A stretch of DNA of 64,000 nt from Paramecium tetraurelia (Eukaryota; Ciliophora; Oligohymenophorea; Peniculida; Parameciidae): contig NW_001798969.1 of assembly GCF_000165425.1 (NCBI RefSeq), forward strand, positions 143,022 to 207,021. The letters are read 5' to 3'. Shown here in pieces: positions 48,231 through 60,129 of this stretch. The position numbers and the translations under genes are program-made. The notes below the pieces were generated by a model, which did not search any database, was not told the origin of the DNA, and saw only the letters and a program-made list of their open reading frames with translations. Position 1 is the first letter of the stretch. Every line of letters starts with the position of its first letter.

Positions 48231-49903
48231 ATGAAGTGGACACTGATTATAGTGGCTCTTTGCATGTATACATTGCATGCAAAGTTCAGATCTTGATACT
48301 GTCAAACAACTGTTGACAGATTTGAAAACCAATGTATAATTAGATATAGAGGCCTTGGATGCAGCCTGGGAATTACATAAGAAAAACAAGCAATCAATAA
48401 TCGATGCCTTAGGTTTCTCAGCATCAGAGTAAAGAAGTGAATGCGCAAAAAAAGACGAAGATGTTTAAAGCAAATAGAGGGATATCAAAATAACTAATGA
48501 TTTCGTAGCTTGGATGTAAAAAAGATAGGGATTGAATTCTCAAAGATTAGGTGTTTTGGAAGTTAATAGGTATGTACATCATCTATCAATAGATGTTAAG
48601 CAAGCAACAATTACGTACATGACATCAAGAATTACAAAATTGCCTTGGCATTAGTCAAATTCTTGAGAGAATAATTAGACAAACTTGATTCTAATGCAAC
48701 ACCTGCCTAAAAACAAGAATTTTTATAAAAAGTACACAAATTCGTGTAAATCTATCAAACAGGCAAGCTCTTAACCATGGTTGAATAAATTCAAATGAAT
48801 GATGATGGTTCCTATGTCTTACCCAACATCGAAGGTGAAGAATAAGATCTCACTGAATCCGCACTTACTCAAACTAGAGGAAAAAGAAATGCCAACAAAG
48901 TGCTCCTTCAATAATAATAGACTACTGTCATTTCCTCAAGTGATGGTGATGATAAGGCTGATAGTGCAGTTGTCCTTATTCCTAGTCAATGTGATGATTC
49001 TATTAACACTGTTATCGTTGTCTAAAATGATGATGGCACAGGTGGTGATGATGATTTACACATTAAATTCACTAATGGAGGAGGCTCAGGAACTCAAGGA
49101 GGATCCTCAAAACCCAAGCCATAGCCAAAACCAGAACCAAAACCAGAACCAAAAAAAGAAGAAGAGAAGCCAGAAGAAGAGGCTGAAGACGAGGAAGCAT
49201 CCTAAGAGGATGATGGATAACATACAGATGAACCTGCAGGAGAGGAAGAATCTAATGATGATAATAAAACAGATGATCAACCCACTAATCCAACAGGTGA
49301 AGAAGATTCCCATGATGATGGAAATGATGGCAATGGAGATGACAATGGAGATACTAATGGAGAAGGTAATGATAATAAGAGTGAAGATAAAAAATAACCC
49401 AATAAAGACAATGGTGGTGAAAAATAGGGTGAAGAAGAGGAGGATTTAAGTGTATAATCATAATTTTAATATACTCTAGGATATCAGAAAGGTCTTAGAT
49501 GCAATTGAAAAGCATTCCAAAAAGTCATTAGATTTAGAATAAGAGGATGAAGTCAGAAGTTCCATGATCTACATTGACTTTAAATTGCACATTGAATTAG
49601 AAAATCAATACTTTGATAAATAAGTTGCTGGAGAAAAAGAAAACCTAGTACTATTATATATCATATTATAGATCAAACTCACAAATCAATTAACTAGTAG
49701 AGTTGGAATTGCTAGACAATGTAATGCAAGACTTAAGCAAATCGATATCGCTTATTAAGTTAGCTAAGATGTACTAATCAAATACTTATTCTTAGGATTA
49801 CAATGATTCATATTAACATTACTTGGAACTTAGAAAGCAAAAGGAGGAAGAACTTGCAACCTTTGATGACATATATAGAATTTATACCACTTAGGTTGTT
49901 TGA
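48231..49903 (+). CDS. Secreted coiled-coil protein, dense-core-granule (trichocyst)-like, with acidic low-complexity insert
   Basis: 517 residues after five introns (19, 23, 28, 24 and 25 nt). Signal peptide MKWTLIIVALC. N-terminal helical region with paired Cys (SECAKKDEDVQSKQRD, CQASNNYVHDIKNYK). A long Pro/Lys/Glu then Asp/Asn/Gly-rich segment (~285-410; KPKPQPKPEPKPEP). The C-terminal helical region is CNARLKQIDIAYQVSQDDYN and LELRKQKEEELATFDDIYR. The layout of secreted helices with spaced Cys and a processing-like acidic spacer resembles Paramecium trichocyst matrix and Tetrahymena granule-lattice proteins; that assignment is inference. A hydrophilic ORF in another frame at 48799-49449 is a composition artefact. 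Confidence 0.7.
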
Positions 49904-50242
49904 ATTTCACACCATAAATCATAAAATTATTCAATTTTATAATTATAAATATTAATCTTAATCACTTGAATTCATCAAAGATTCATATCTACTGAACCTC
50001 TGCATCCTAACTTCAAATTATCTATATGCAATTCTGCTTAATTCTCCTATATTTATGTAATCAAAAATGTATTATAAAATTTAATTACTTAAATATCTTC
50101 ACTCAATTGTGAAATTTTATCCTTCATTCTACCAGTTCCATTTAAGTTACTACTAATGATGTCAGTCTGCATTATAATCTTGAATAATGTGAATACAAAT
50201 TAGAATATTACGTTTTTATAGATTTACAATAATTATTTTATA
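49904..50242. other. AT-rich spacer, no gene seen
   Basis: 339 bp between two plus-strand genes. The only ORFs are short hydrophobic readings of AT-rich DNA. Confidence 0.5.
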
Positions 50243-51223
50243 ATGTCAATAACTGTTTCGACCTGTCAACAGATTTGCCAATCACCTTTAAACCTTAGTC
50301 CATCTAAGAATCTATGGACATTCTCCAAATCAGAGAGATTTGGCAAATTAGCTAATCCAGTATTGTAATTGATTCTGATCTCAATTTTAGTTGCTAATAA
50401 GCCTTTTACAATCTTCCTTCAATGATTGAAAAAAGATCAGCTGGCATCGGCAAAGGCAATAAGTACAAATGAATATTAAAATACAGGGTTGACTTCACCA
50501 AAGTAGTTGTTCCAAGCCCATCTCCCCAACAATATGATTTAGGCAGTGATGTCTAAAATAATTAGAAAAAGAATAAAGGATTTAAATTTGGAGTGAGCAG
50601 AGATAAAATGGCCAGTACAGGCATTTTAGGAACCTTAAATCTCAAGACTCCAGGTTACAACTCTTTAATTTACCCCTTTAGCTCCTGGAACCTATGATCT
50701 AGGAAATACCTTAAGTGATATAAGATACACAATGAGGCCAAAACCATAGAAAAGCTCTTTAATTTCCAATGCTAAGGTTCCAGGACCAGGATAATATGAA
50801 TCATTACCAGCTATCAACGAGAAAGGGAGATATCCAATATCAAAATACAACAATTCATGTGCCACTTTATTCAATCCAAAATCCTCAAAGAGATTTACAA
50901 CTGATTATTGTAAGAATGAGTACCTCTCTTATTTTTATAGCCACTAAAGTACCTGGTCCAGGACAATATGGACTTGATAAGACAGGAATCTAATAAGTAT
51001 TATCGATTAAAGAATATATAGGATGGCAGATATTTTTTATCTAAATTCCATGATTCAAATGTAAGAAGTTTTCCAAAAGAAGCAAGAAGAACAGGTTCAA
51101 ATGAAAAATGTAAATAATTGATTTAAATTAGATTAAACACCTGCACCTGGAAATTATAGATTGCCATCTGAGTTTGGCTATTATGAGGCCAGCAAAAGCG
51201 TTGGACACACTGAACCAAAATGA
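50243..51223 (+). CDS. SHIPPO/ODF3-like repeat protein (ciliary)
   Basis: 274 residues after six introns (22-31 nt). It contains spaced Pro-Gly-Pro-Gly-x-Tyr repeats: VPSPSPQQYDLG, APGTYDLGN, VPGPGQYESLPA, VPGPGQYGLD and TPAPGNYRLP, plus RSAGIGKGNK and GFKFGVSRD. This is the STPGR/SHIPPO repeat signature of ODF3/CIMAP proteins, many of which are microtubule inner proteins of cilia and flagella. The N-terminus (KNLWTFSKSERFGKL) is also typical. No other domain. Consistent with a ciliary doublet component in a heavily ciliated cell. Confidence 0.88.
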
Positions 51224-51469
51224 GCAAACAATAATATATAAAGATTAACATCTATATAGATTATTTTAATCTCTTCAAGTTTTATCATCCTTTAACTTTT
51301 GGTTAATATATTTGTAGAGAAGCTAATTATTAAGTTTTTGAATCATAATTAATCTTAATCTCATGATAGATAATTTATTTAATATTTATAATAAATAGAA
51401 AAAGTATAAAACTAATTAAATTTAGAGGAAAGCATTTAAAATAAAAAATATTATCAATACGTAAAACAG

Positions 51470-51820
51470 ATGGAGAAGTAATGGATAATTTTAGATTCAA
51501 AAAATCGAATTGATAAAAGTAAGCAACAATTAAAAGTAGGCTTAAAATAAAATCGATAGACTTAATTGGAACTTCTAAGGAAAATGTAGTTGTTGATTAA
51601 TGTATGTGTTTTATAATATTAGATAAAGGATTTTAAATAAAAAGAATCTAAATACCCTTGGTCTGCGAATTTGAAAGCTAAAATAAAATCTCTGAGAGCT
51701 GGAGAAAAAGAAAAACCATACTCCAAGTTTAAGAAAATTATTGAATTAAGAAAAAAAGTTAGAATGATAACCAATTCATAACAATAAAGAGCATTAAAAT
51801 CCTTATATAATATGAATTGA
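51470..51820 (+). CDS. Small basic hypothetical protein (109 aa)
   Basis: 109 residues with one 21-nt intron (51602-51622): MEKQWIILDSKNRIDKSKQQ, then KYPWSANLKAKIKSLRAGEK and KFKKIIELRKKVRMITNSQQ. Highly basic (Lys/Arg about one quarter) and helical, so possibly nucleic-acid or microtubule binding; no family recognised. The intron is phase-correct with good borders, which supports a real gene. Convergent with the membrane-protein gene at 51992. Confidence 0.6.
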
Positions 51821-51991
51821 AAATGATGATCAATGCACAAGAATGAATAAAAAACAATCTGGTATTAAAATAGAAGGATTACAAAAATACCATTAAATAA
51901 CAAATTTTCTAATGGATTCTCATAGTATACAAGTGAGTAGGGATATAAATTTTTATTCTATTAAATATCTATTTAAGTTAGTTTTTTTAAA

Positions 51992-53866
51992 TCATTTTTT
52001 TGGTTTCTAAGGAGTTGGCTCTTCTATTTCATCACATGGTATTAATTGAATGTCTGATAGAGGAGAGCAAGGGCTTTTAATAAAACTAGTTGATAGTTTC
52101 CCTTTCTGTTTTTAAGAATCCTATTAATTTTTTTTTTTAAATACATTGCAATGATCTAAATATAGTTTTAATTAGTTATTGATGTAAGATTTCGACAAAA
52201 TTGGGTTCAATTTTGGAACGAATTGAGATTAACTGGACTATAAGTGTTTGCATTGTGATGGTGATATGTTTAATTGATTATCTTTCTCTTTTTCTAAATC
52301 ATGCGCTATCAATTTTTAAGGAATTGGTAATTTCGTATTAATTAGAGGAGGTGGTAAATTCTTCAGAATTTCTATCTATTCCTTAGTAAATAAGATCTTC
52401 TTCAGCAGATCTATCTCTTATAACTTTTTTAGTATTGTCACAATATCTAAATTCTTTATGATTTTTGTTCTGGCTTTAACAAATTGTTAATGCTTATCTT
52501 TCTAAAACCCAAAAATGATAAGAAATGTCTCCCACATAGATTGATTTAGCTTTTAATTACAGTCTATACTTAAATTTTCAATAGGATGATTATTCAAATT
52601 GATTGGTGATGAGAACTCCCTATCCGTCTAAATAATTTAGGCTTGAGTTGGAGGTTAGATTTGTTTTTCCTATACGCCTTAAAATCTGTAGAGAGAATTT
52701 GCTATTTCAAGCTTCATCAAATTGTCTATAATAGGTTTAGATATTAAAGCAACAATTATTATAAAGATTTGCAAAATACCTCCAAGTTTTCCTAAAATAG
52801 TTTACAATTTGATATATGTTCTGATATTATTAGTCTATTTGAAGTCTAACCTGATAAAGTGCAGAATTAGATATTACTAGTTATAAAAGTCTGATATTTC
52901 TCTCCAATCTGTTTGTTGAATATTTTACTAACCATTTTCAACATCCCAAATTAACCCTTCATCTGTGGTAGTCTGAACAACTCTATATGACTACACAATC
53001 GTTTTTGATGTGCTATAAGAAAAACCGCTGAACTCATTTGTAATAATTTATTTATATGGTTCTCCAGGATTATCAAGCTAGGCTAAATAATCACTTTTAT
53101 AGACATTATAATGGCCTGCTTACAAAATATCTTAGATTTCTTCTTAAGGAGCACAGTCCTGAAAAGTACTAGTATTCTGGCAAGCTGTGAATTATATATA
53201 TAAATATTTATATTCCAAGGCATTGAATTAGCCTTTTAAAACCTAATTAATTAAAATTATTTCTTACTGGGGGATTTGTTTTTATATAATCTCTATTAAT
53301 ACATTGAACTCCGCCAAATCTTATCGTCTTAAAGTATTCTTTTTAAAGGTCAGTTGTAAAATGCGACATATTGCAAGGCTCTATTGGCATTTCAATGCAC
53401 CTAACTTAAATTATTTTATACTTCAATGAGACTGTTATATTTCCTGTTGATGGATTTCTTATCCTTTCTCTACTGCACTGACTCACATTCAAATTAAAGT
53501 ATTTATTGATTCCAATCAACGGCTCGGAAAAGCGGTTGGCGATTGATATTGCTAAGGTGAAATTTTCATTATGAAGATAATAGGACTAAGTTATAAGAAT
53601 CAATTTACATCTGTCTCTAAAACTTGAATTTCTGTTTAATATATCGAAGGCTTCGATTTTGAAATCATAGAATTGATTTCAGTAATCAAATAGTATGCAC
53701 TTAGTGTTCCAATCAAAATTGACATTACAAATCCAAATTTGGACGTGTATTTACTTCTATTGAGAACTGTAAAACTTGGAAGTTGACCAAATATGTCTAT
53801 TTGATACACTAATTCATTTTTTAATTTTAACAATGTTAGAGAAATGCTTTCTAATATCTTTGGCAT
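51992..53866 (-). CDS. Ciliate two-TM membrane protein with large lumenal/extracellular domain
   Basis: 600 residues from the ATG at 53866 after three introns (23, 25 and 24 nt). Layout: IDIFGQLPSFTVLNRSKYTS, first membrane span FVMSILIGTLSAYYLI, an ectodomain of about 260 residues with NMS/NVS glycosylation-type sites and scattered Cys (CIEMPIEPCNMS, CQNTSTFQDC), a second span ILGKLGGILQIFIIIVALIS, and a cytosolic tail of about 240 polar residues. This arrangement is common to a large family of uncharacterised Paramecium and Tetrahymena proteins. A TTG-started in-frame extension upstream exists, but the ATG fits the family start. Function unknown. Confidence 0.75.
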
Positions 53867-55535
53867 TTTTAAATTAAATATCAAATTTTGAAGAACAATT
53901 AAAATCTGATATTTCAAAATGGAAGTGATTTTAGCTTGATTGTTAACTTCAAAGATAAGATTGATTTAATTAATACCTGATAGGGGCTATCAAATTAGAG
54001 TTTATAAATTAATAAACGAAGAATTCATGTAAATAATTAACATGATAAATTCAATTGTACAATTACAAACCTATATGACTGACACAAATGTTTTAAGTCA
54101 AAAGTGAAAGATTTTGTTTTAACGAAATTTTTCATGAAAATTATAATTATTAAAATTTATTTAATTGTTAATTAAACTTCAATAAATATTGATTATAGGG
54201 TCTGCTTGTATTGTATTTTAGTAATAACATTTGATTTTCTAAATTTTTAGGTTTAAGAATTTAGTTTGTTTCAACTTGTTTCCTAAAGATTTAACGAAAC
54301 TACTAAAAGAAAATTTAATTCAAAAGTAAAAATCGTTAGCAAATCTTTATAATGAAAGTGAAAATTGGGACACTTAGATCCCTCATTTTAGACTGATAAT
54401 TGCCTTTTGTATTTAACGAAAATTATCTTCTTGCCTTGGATATTTGTAAAAATAAAAGATAAATCTTTCACGTTATTATCTCTTAATTTATTATAATTAT
54501 ATATTTTTCATTACATCTGCAACTATTCCTTTTAACTAGTATAAAAAATTCGAAAGTCTGAATATTTAATGTATGATTTATCAGTTCAGATAATTAATTT
54601 TATCTACTTTCCTTAAACTTCATCCTTATTTTATTAAAATAATGTTTAATTGTCAAATTGAATTCATGCTGGGAATAAATGTAGGTTATAATTTCTTAAT
54701 TTTTTACTTAAGTTAAAACTTCAAGCCTCTAATCAACATATCAATAATACATTCTCACTCCTTGACCTAACATTTGTTTAAAACCTGTAAAATGAAATAA
54801 TTCATCATTACAGAGGCTTACAGAGGCTTTATTCTAAATTTTAAACTCAAAATCAAGGCAAAGGAAAAATATGAAATCATAATATAGCTAATACTCTATG
54901 TAAATTATTGAGCTTTTAGAAGAGTCTAATATTTCAGAAATTGATGTAGAAATCAACTAAAACCTCAAATATAGTAATTTTTAAAGATCAATTGGAACAA
55001 CTGGATTATTGATAATGATATAGAAATAAAGTTTTTAATTGATTGAATATTATGTGCTTCATTTAACAAGTAATTAAAATAGTTGATAGTAAAGTATAAT
55101 AAGTTTAGGATTAATTGAGGTTATTCTACTAGTTACTTTAAACTTTGCAACACTTAAACTAATATTTTAATAAATGGTTTTAATCGCTAAATTAGCAAGA
55201 TTGGTTTAAAATAAGAGTTATTTAATTTTTATGCAAATTTTGATAATTTAAATATGAAATGGATGAACTTTTTTGTAATTTAATGAAGAAGGATCAAGTA
55301 ATTTTGAGAAAAAAAGAGTTGCAACTATGATGAAACTTTTTTTTACAATTCACTATAATAAATAAATCAAATTAAGAAGGATTGAGAATGTTTGTAAATT
55401 AAAGGATAGTAACTAAATCGGCATAGTAATATTTAGTTTTTTGTCAATATTTGATTTTAAGAATAAAATTTAATTAACTATGAAAAATTCGTTTTTTAAG
55501 TATTTTTGAGAACTGAGATATGTAATATTTATTTT
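53867..55535. other. Long AT-rich spacer with possible relic
   Basis: 1.67 kb without a confident gene. A 71-codon plus-strand frame at 54871-55086 (IIELLEESNISEIDVEINQN) is protein-like but isolated; just before it, LKIKAKEKYE in another frame resembles part of an IDSWD domain, so this could be debris of the neighbouring family. A perfect 10-bp doublet (acagaggctt twice) lies near 54812. Confidence 0.4.
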
Positions 55536-57624
55536 ATGAAAAACAGAACAGTCATTCTATTGGTACTAATCTGTAGTGCAGTTACAGTGTTAGGAGAGCC
55601 AGTCGTAGTGTCATAATCATTCACCGGAAATGCCTTCAATGATGCTGATGGTAATAAAACAAACAATTTAATAGGTTGGGTCGTTGCTGGTGGACCAGCT
55701 CATGTTACTGAATGCAGTGGCACAAAAATGTTTGGAGGTTTCGGAAAATTTGGTGCCAGAGCAGTTGCAAGCAAATTATTTGAGTTGCCACCACATTCTT
55801 CAATAAACTTGAAGGTTTAATTTTGGAAGTAAGATATATGTACTGATAAATACTTAGAATTGACTCATGGGATAATGAAGAAGGATACATCTTTGTTGAT
55901 GATTAACTTGTGTGGTCCAGAAAGTTCTAATACAATGAAGGTGATGGATAAAAGTGTGGATAAGGTGGAGACTGGAAAGAAATGACTCTTAATCTTAACC
56001 TAAATATCAAACACACAGGTGCAACTGCAGTTGTTGTGTTTACATCAAATTTGAATGAAGCCGCAGATAATGTAATTTTATAAATCTTATAAAATAGGAA
56101 TCTTGGGCCATCAGAGATTTTGTTTTGGCTGTTGAAAGATGTCCAGAGGGTTGCTCTGCTTGTTAGGTTGATGATAAAGCCGAAAATTGCTAATTCTGGT
56201 AGTCATTCGCCAATAGTTGGGGATCTTTAGATTCAAACTAATTAGGTGCTGATGGCTGGGATGTTGCTGGTGGATAAAATGCTGCTACTAATTGTGGAGG
56301 TATATAAAAATAATTATCAATTCATAGGTGTTGCCTTATTTGGTGGTTTTGATAAGACTGGTTCTAAAGCTGTAATTAGTAAGGTCTTAAAAATTAAACC
56401 TCATTACAAGTTGAAGATTAAAGTGCTTTGGGCTAAAATTGACTCTTGGGACAATGAAGCTGCTTAAATCAAAATTGATGGAAAGTTAGTTTGGGAAAGA
56501 AGATTCTAATGGCATGAGGGTTACTTTGGCAAGATCTGTGGATGCCCTGTCTTTGAATGGAAATCAATGTTTGCTAGAACCGAAGTTGACATTGATCATA
56601 CCGGTGAATAAGCTAAAGTTGAATTCACCACAACTTTAGATGAAGCTGCAAACAATGAATCATTTGGTTTGAGAGATTTATACATTTTCTATGCATCCTG
56701 CTCTGAAAATTGTGATGAATGCACAGGACCTAAAGATTCTGATTGCAAAAGTATAATAATTAGTTATTATTATTAGAATGTGCCAATAATTGGGCTTTGG
56801 TTGGAGGAAAATGCTAAGCTTTACCAAACTTCATTCTCTTGGAACAATCCTTTTTGGAAGATAAATTCACAGGAATTAACGGATGGGTTCTTAATAAAAA
56901 CAAAGGAGGAAGATAAATTAACGAATGCAGTGGCAAATCAATGGTCGGAGGTTTTGATATTATGGGTGTTGGTGCTAGTGCAACCAAGACTTTTGATGTC
57001 CCACCACACAAAAGACTTAGACTCTAATCCACAATCTACAAAATCGACTCTTGGGATGGAGAATTCATGATTATCAAGGTTGATGGAACTGAGGTATGGA
57101 AGACTTCATGGAATCTCTAAACCGGAGGTGCTAACTTCTGTGGATAAGGAGTTTGGTTTGATGGTATTACAGGAGTAGATTAAATCTTTAATCACTAAGC
57201 TCCAAAAGCTGAAATTGTATTCACATCCACTTTGGATTAAGATGCTGCTGATGGTATTTATAATTTTATATCCTTTAGAATCTTGGGGTTTCAGAGATTT
57301 CAAGTTATGGTATGAACCAAAAGAAGCCTGTGCAGTTTTCTATAGTGAATGCGATTACAAGGGAGCCTCATTCGAATTCTGCTCTAAATCTCCTGATTTC
57401 TAAAAGGACAACATTCCACCATAAATTAGATCCATCAGAGTACCACCATAAGGAAGAGTGACCTTATATGAAAGCACTGATTACAATGGAAAGAAGGTTA
57501 CTTACACCTAGGATCAACCTTGCATTCAAAACTTTGATGTAAGATCTTAACATTATTTATATAGTTTTCATTGATTTAAATGAGTGCAAACGTTGAAGGA
57601 GGCTGGATTGAAGTCGAACAATGA
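55536..57624 (+). CDS. Secreted protein with three IDSWD domains and a beta/gamma-crystallin-like domain
   Basis: 634 residues after seven introns (24-29 nt). Signal peptide RTVILLVLICSAVTVLG. Three ~160-residue repeats each contain GW....GG, C-x-G, MFGGFGKFG-like Gly text, RIDSWDNEEGYIFVDDQLVW and ESWAIRDFVLA. They are joined by short Cys linkers (CPEGCSACQ, CSENCDECTG). The last ~80 residues are crystallin-like: FYSECDYKGASFEFCSKSPD, IPPQIRSIRVPPQGRVTLYE and DYNGKKVTYTQDQPC. It is probably secreted or granule cargo; ligand binding by the IDSWD repeats is inference. C-rich codon choice suggests high expression. A decayed tandem copy follows at 58730. Confidence 0.85.
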
Positions 57625-58729
57625 TTCATATACATATACATAGAACAAAAATATAAAATATCCATTAATAATATATTACATTAAAGCCTGTTTATATGTA
57701 TGATGCTAAAATTATACTAAGAACTTTTTTTGAAATCCAATAGTCAAAATCTTAAGTTGAAATTATAATGTATATTTATCTACTAAAAGGAGAAATTATT
57801 GCACAAGAGTAACATTTAAGATTTTCATAAAACTTTAATTCAATCACTACATTTATTTCTTATATATATTTTTTAGTTTATTTAACACTCTAATAGCTGC
57901 ACCTCGCGAATATATCATAGATCCTCATTGTAAACTTAATCATTGATGAATATTATTCAAACAAAATTATATTGAATAAATAAGCTGTGCTATCTACACG
58001 CAGATAAATCTTACTTAGCTCATAAATTTTTAAGAAAAAATATATTAAAAGTATATTTCAAAACCTCAAAAATTCACCAGCACCAATCTAATTATTGAAT
58101 AATATTAAATTTCACAAAATTTATTGGAGAAAATCAAGGATACTGAACTAATGATAATAAGTACATTAAAAATTAAGAATAGGCAAAGACATTAGCCATT
58201 TAATGTATATAAAAATATAAAAAACTTGACAGAAAGACTCTAGGAGCTGAAGTATGATTTTTCTCATAATTATTAATATTTATCAGATTATCATTTTTCT
58301 TGAATAAAAACAATAAAATTAAAAGTGTCAATACTATTAAATGTGAAAATATAGGGATTCGAAATAAAAACATGGGAAAAAATTTTGTTCTTTCTCACAA
58401 AGAATCAATAATATAATTCACACCATGATATTTGTGACTGTTCTTCACAGATTCAAGCTTTTTACTGATTTTGATAGAGAGCAATCAGTTATCATTTGGT
58501 TTATGAAAACTAAAATCAAAAACCTATATTGAGGCAGGCCTGAACTCATTTGTAACTAGATTAACAAAATTATTGCAAAAACAAAATTCTCGCTTTAACC
58601 ATATATTTTGTGAAAATTGAAATTATTAAAGTATTAATAATAAAGCATGAAATACTTCTTAATTAAGTTTAAAAAATAAATTTTTTAAAATTCATTTTTA
58701 ATGTATGAAATAGGAGATGTTATTTATTT
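57625..58729. other. AT-rich spacer, no gene seen
   Basis: 1.1 kb separating the three-repeat gene from its decayed copy. No ORF or structured RNA recognised on either strand. Confidence 0.5.
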
Positions 58730-60027
58730 ATGAGTTTCAAAACAGTGATCTTAATATTACTAAAGTATAGTGATTAGAGCCCCTTAAGTTGTATCTCAAT
58801 CATTAAAAGGAAATTAAGACATAGATCGTTATATATGAAATGAATGATCTATAAGGCTGATAGGGTGCTTGATGTATGATTAAATTACAGAAGGTCCAAT
58901 CACATTTATTTTTTAACTTTGGAGATCCTAGAACCATGTAAATTGCAAGCAAATTATTTGAGTTGCCACCAAATTCTTCAATAAACTTGAAAAGTTTAGT
59001 TTTAGAAGTAAGATATATGATAATTAATTGGAATTGACTCATGGGAAAATGAAGCGGTTTACATCTTTGCGGATGATCAAGAAAATTCTAATATAATGAA
59101 GGTGATATATAAAAGGATGGATAAGGTAGGAATTGGAAGAATGACTCTTAATCTTAATCTAAATATTCAATATATAGGTTGGAATATTGCAAATAGGCTG
59201 AATTCAGCTGCTGATTTTGAAGGTGCATTTAGAATAATCAAAAAATGTCATTTCGTTTTGCGATTTTCATAAGACGAGTGCTAGAGTAGCAATTACTAAT
59301 GTCTTAAAACTAAACATCATCACTTATAAATAATTAAAGCGTTATTGAGAAGAAATTGACTCTTAGTAAGAATGATGTTGTTTAAATTAGAGTTAGTCAA
59401 AAGTTAGTTTTGGGAAGAAACTAAAGCTAGCTGCTAACAATCAATAAGTTTGTTCTAAAGACTGTATTATTTTCTATTCACTTAAAATTTGCTTATGTGT
59501 ATGAATTAAAATTTTTGATTCCAAAGTACTAAAACCAATATTATGGTTGATTAATAAGAAATTCGGAAACCCTTCTGATAATCTTTAAATTGAAGAGGCA
59601 TCGTTATTATGCAAAAGGATTTTTTTATGGTACTATTTAAGTAGATTAAATTTTTAATCATTAAACTACAAAGTAAAGCTGAAGATGGATTTTCATCATT
59701 TTTATATTATGATGCTTCATGCGGTATAAAAATAATTAATACATTTTGGATTTAAACTCTAATATCTTTTTGAAAGGAAAAATCTGGAGTTTAATCGGAA
59801 TTCTCAAATATCTGAAAAGATCGATCTCTTTTCTTGTGCAAATCGAAGAGAATTCCTTTTTGGGGAAGTTTGGTGTAATTTAAAAGGAACATTTCAAAGG
59901 GAAGAGTAATTTATACATTAGATCAAACAAGGCTTGAAAATTGAATTCAATGATTTTTACTTAGTATAAGAACGTCGCTGCTTCAGATAAGTGGATAATT
60001 AAATGAGGCTGAGTTGAAAGGTCTATG
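58730..60027 (+). pseudogene. Decayed tandem copy of the IDSWD/crystallin gene
   Basis: Alignable with 55536-57624 over most of its length: a signal-peptide-like start (MSFKTVILILL), the near-identical stretch from 58944 (tgcaagcaaattatttgag), IDSWENE text near 59035, and the crystallin end (gtaatttatacattagatca, then a copy of the gene's last exon near 60000). It is shortened by internal deletions (about 1.3 kb versus 2.1 kb) and broken by many TGA codons and shifts. No functional product expected. Confidence 0.8.
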
Positions 60028-60129
60028 ATACTATATATGATATCATAATAATATATTTTAAGATGAGTAAGTGAGAGTTCAAACTATTTTATAAAAAAAA
60101 TTTATATAATTTTCATATCATTTATACTG

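Noticed and set aside
48799-49449. 216-codon plus-strand ORF under the standard code
   Set aside because: It is an alternative frame of the granule-like gene; its Met/Lys/Asn-rich text follows from the low-complexity acidic insert.
54807-54830. 10-bp direct doublet as a mobile-element footprint
   Set aside because: Too short, with no element or inverted repeat nearby.
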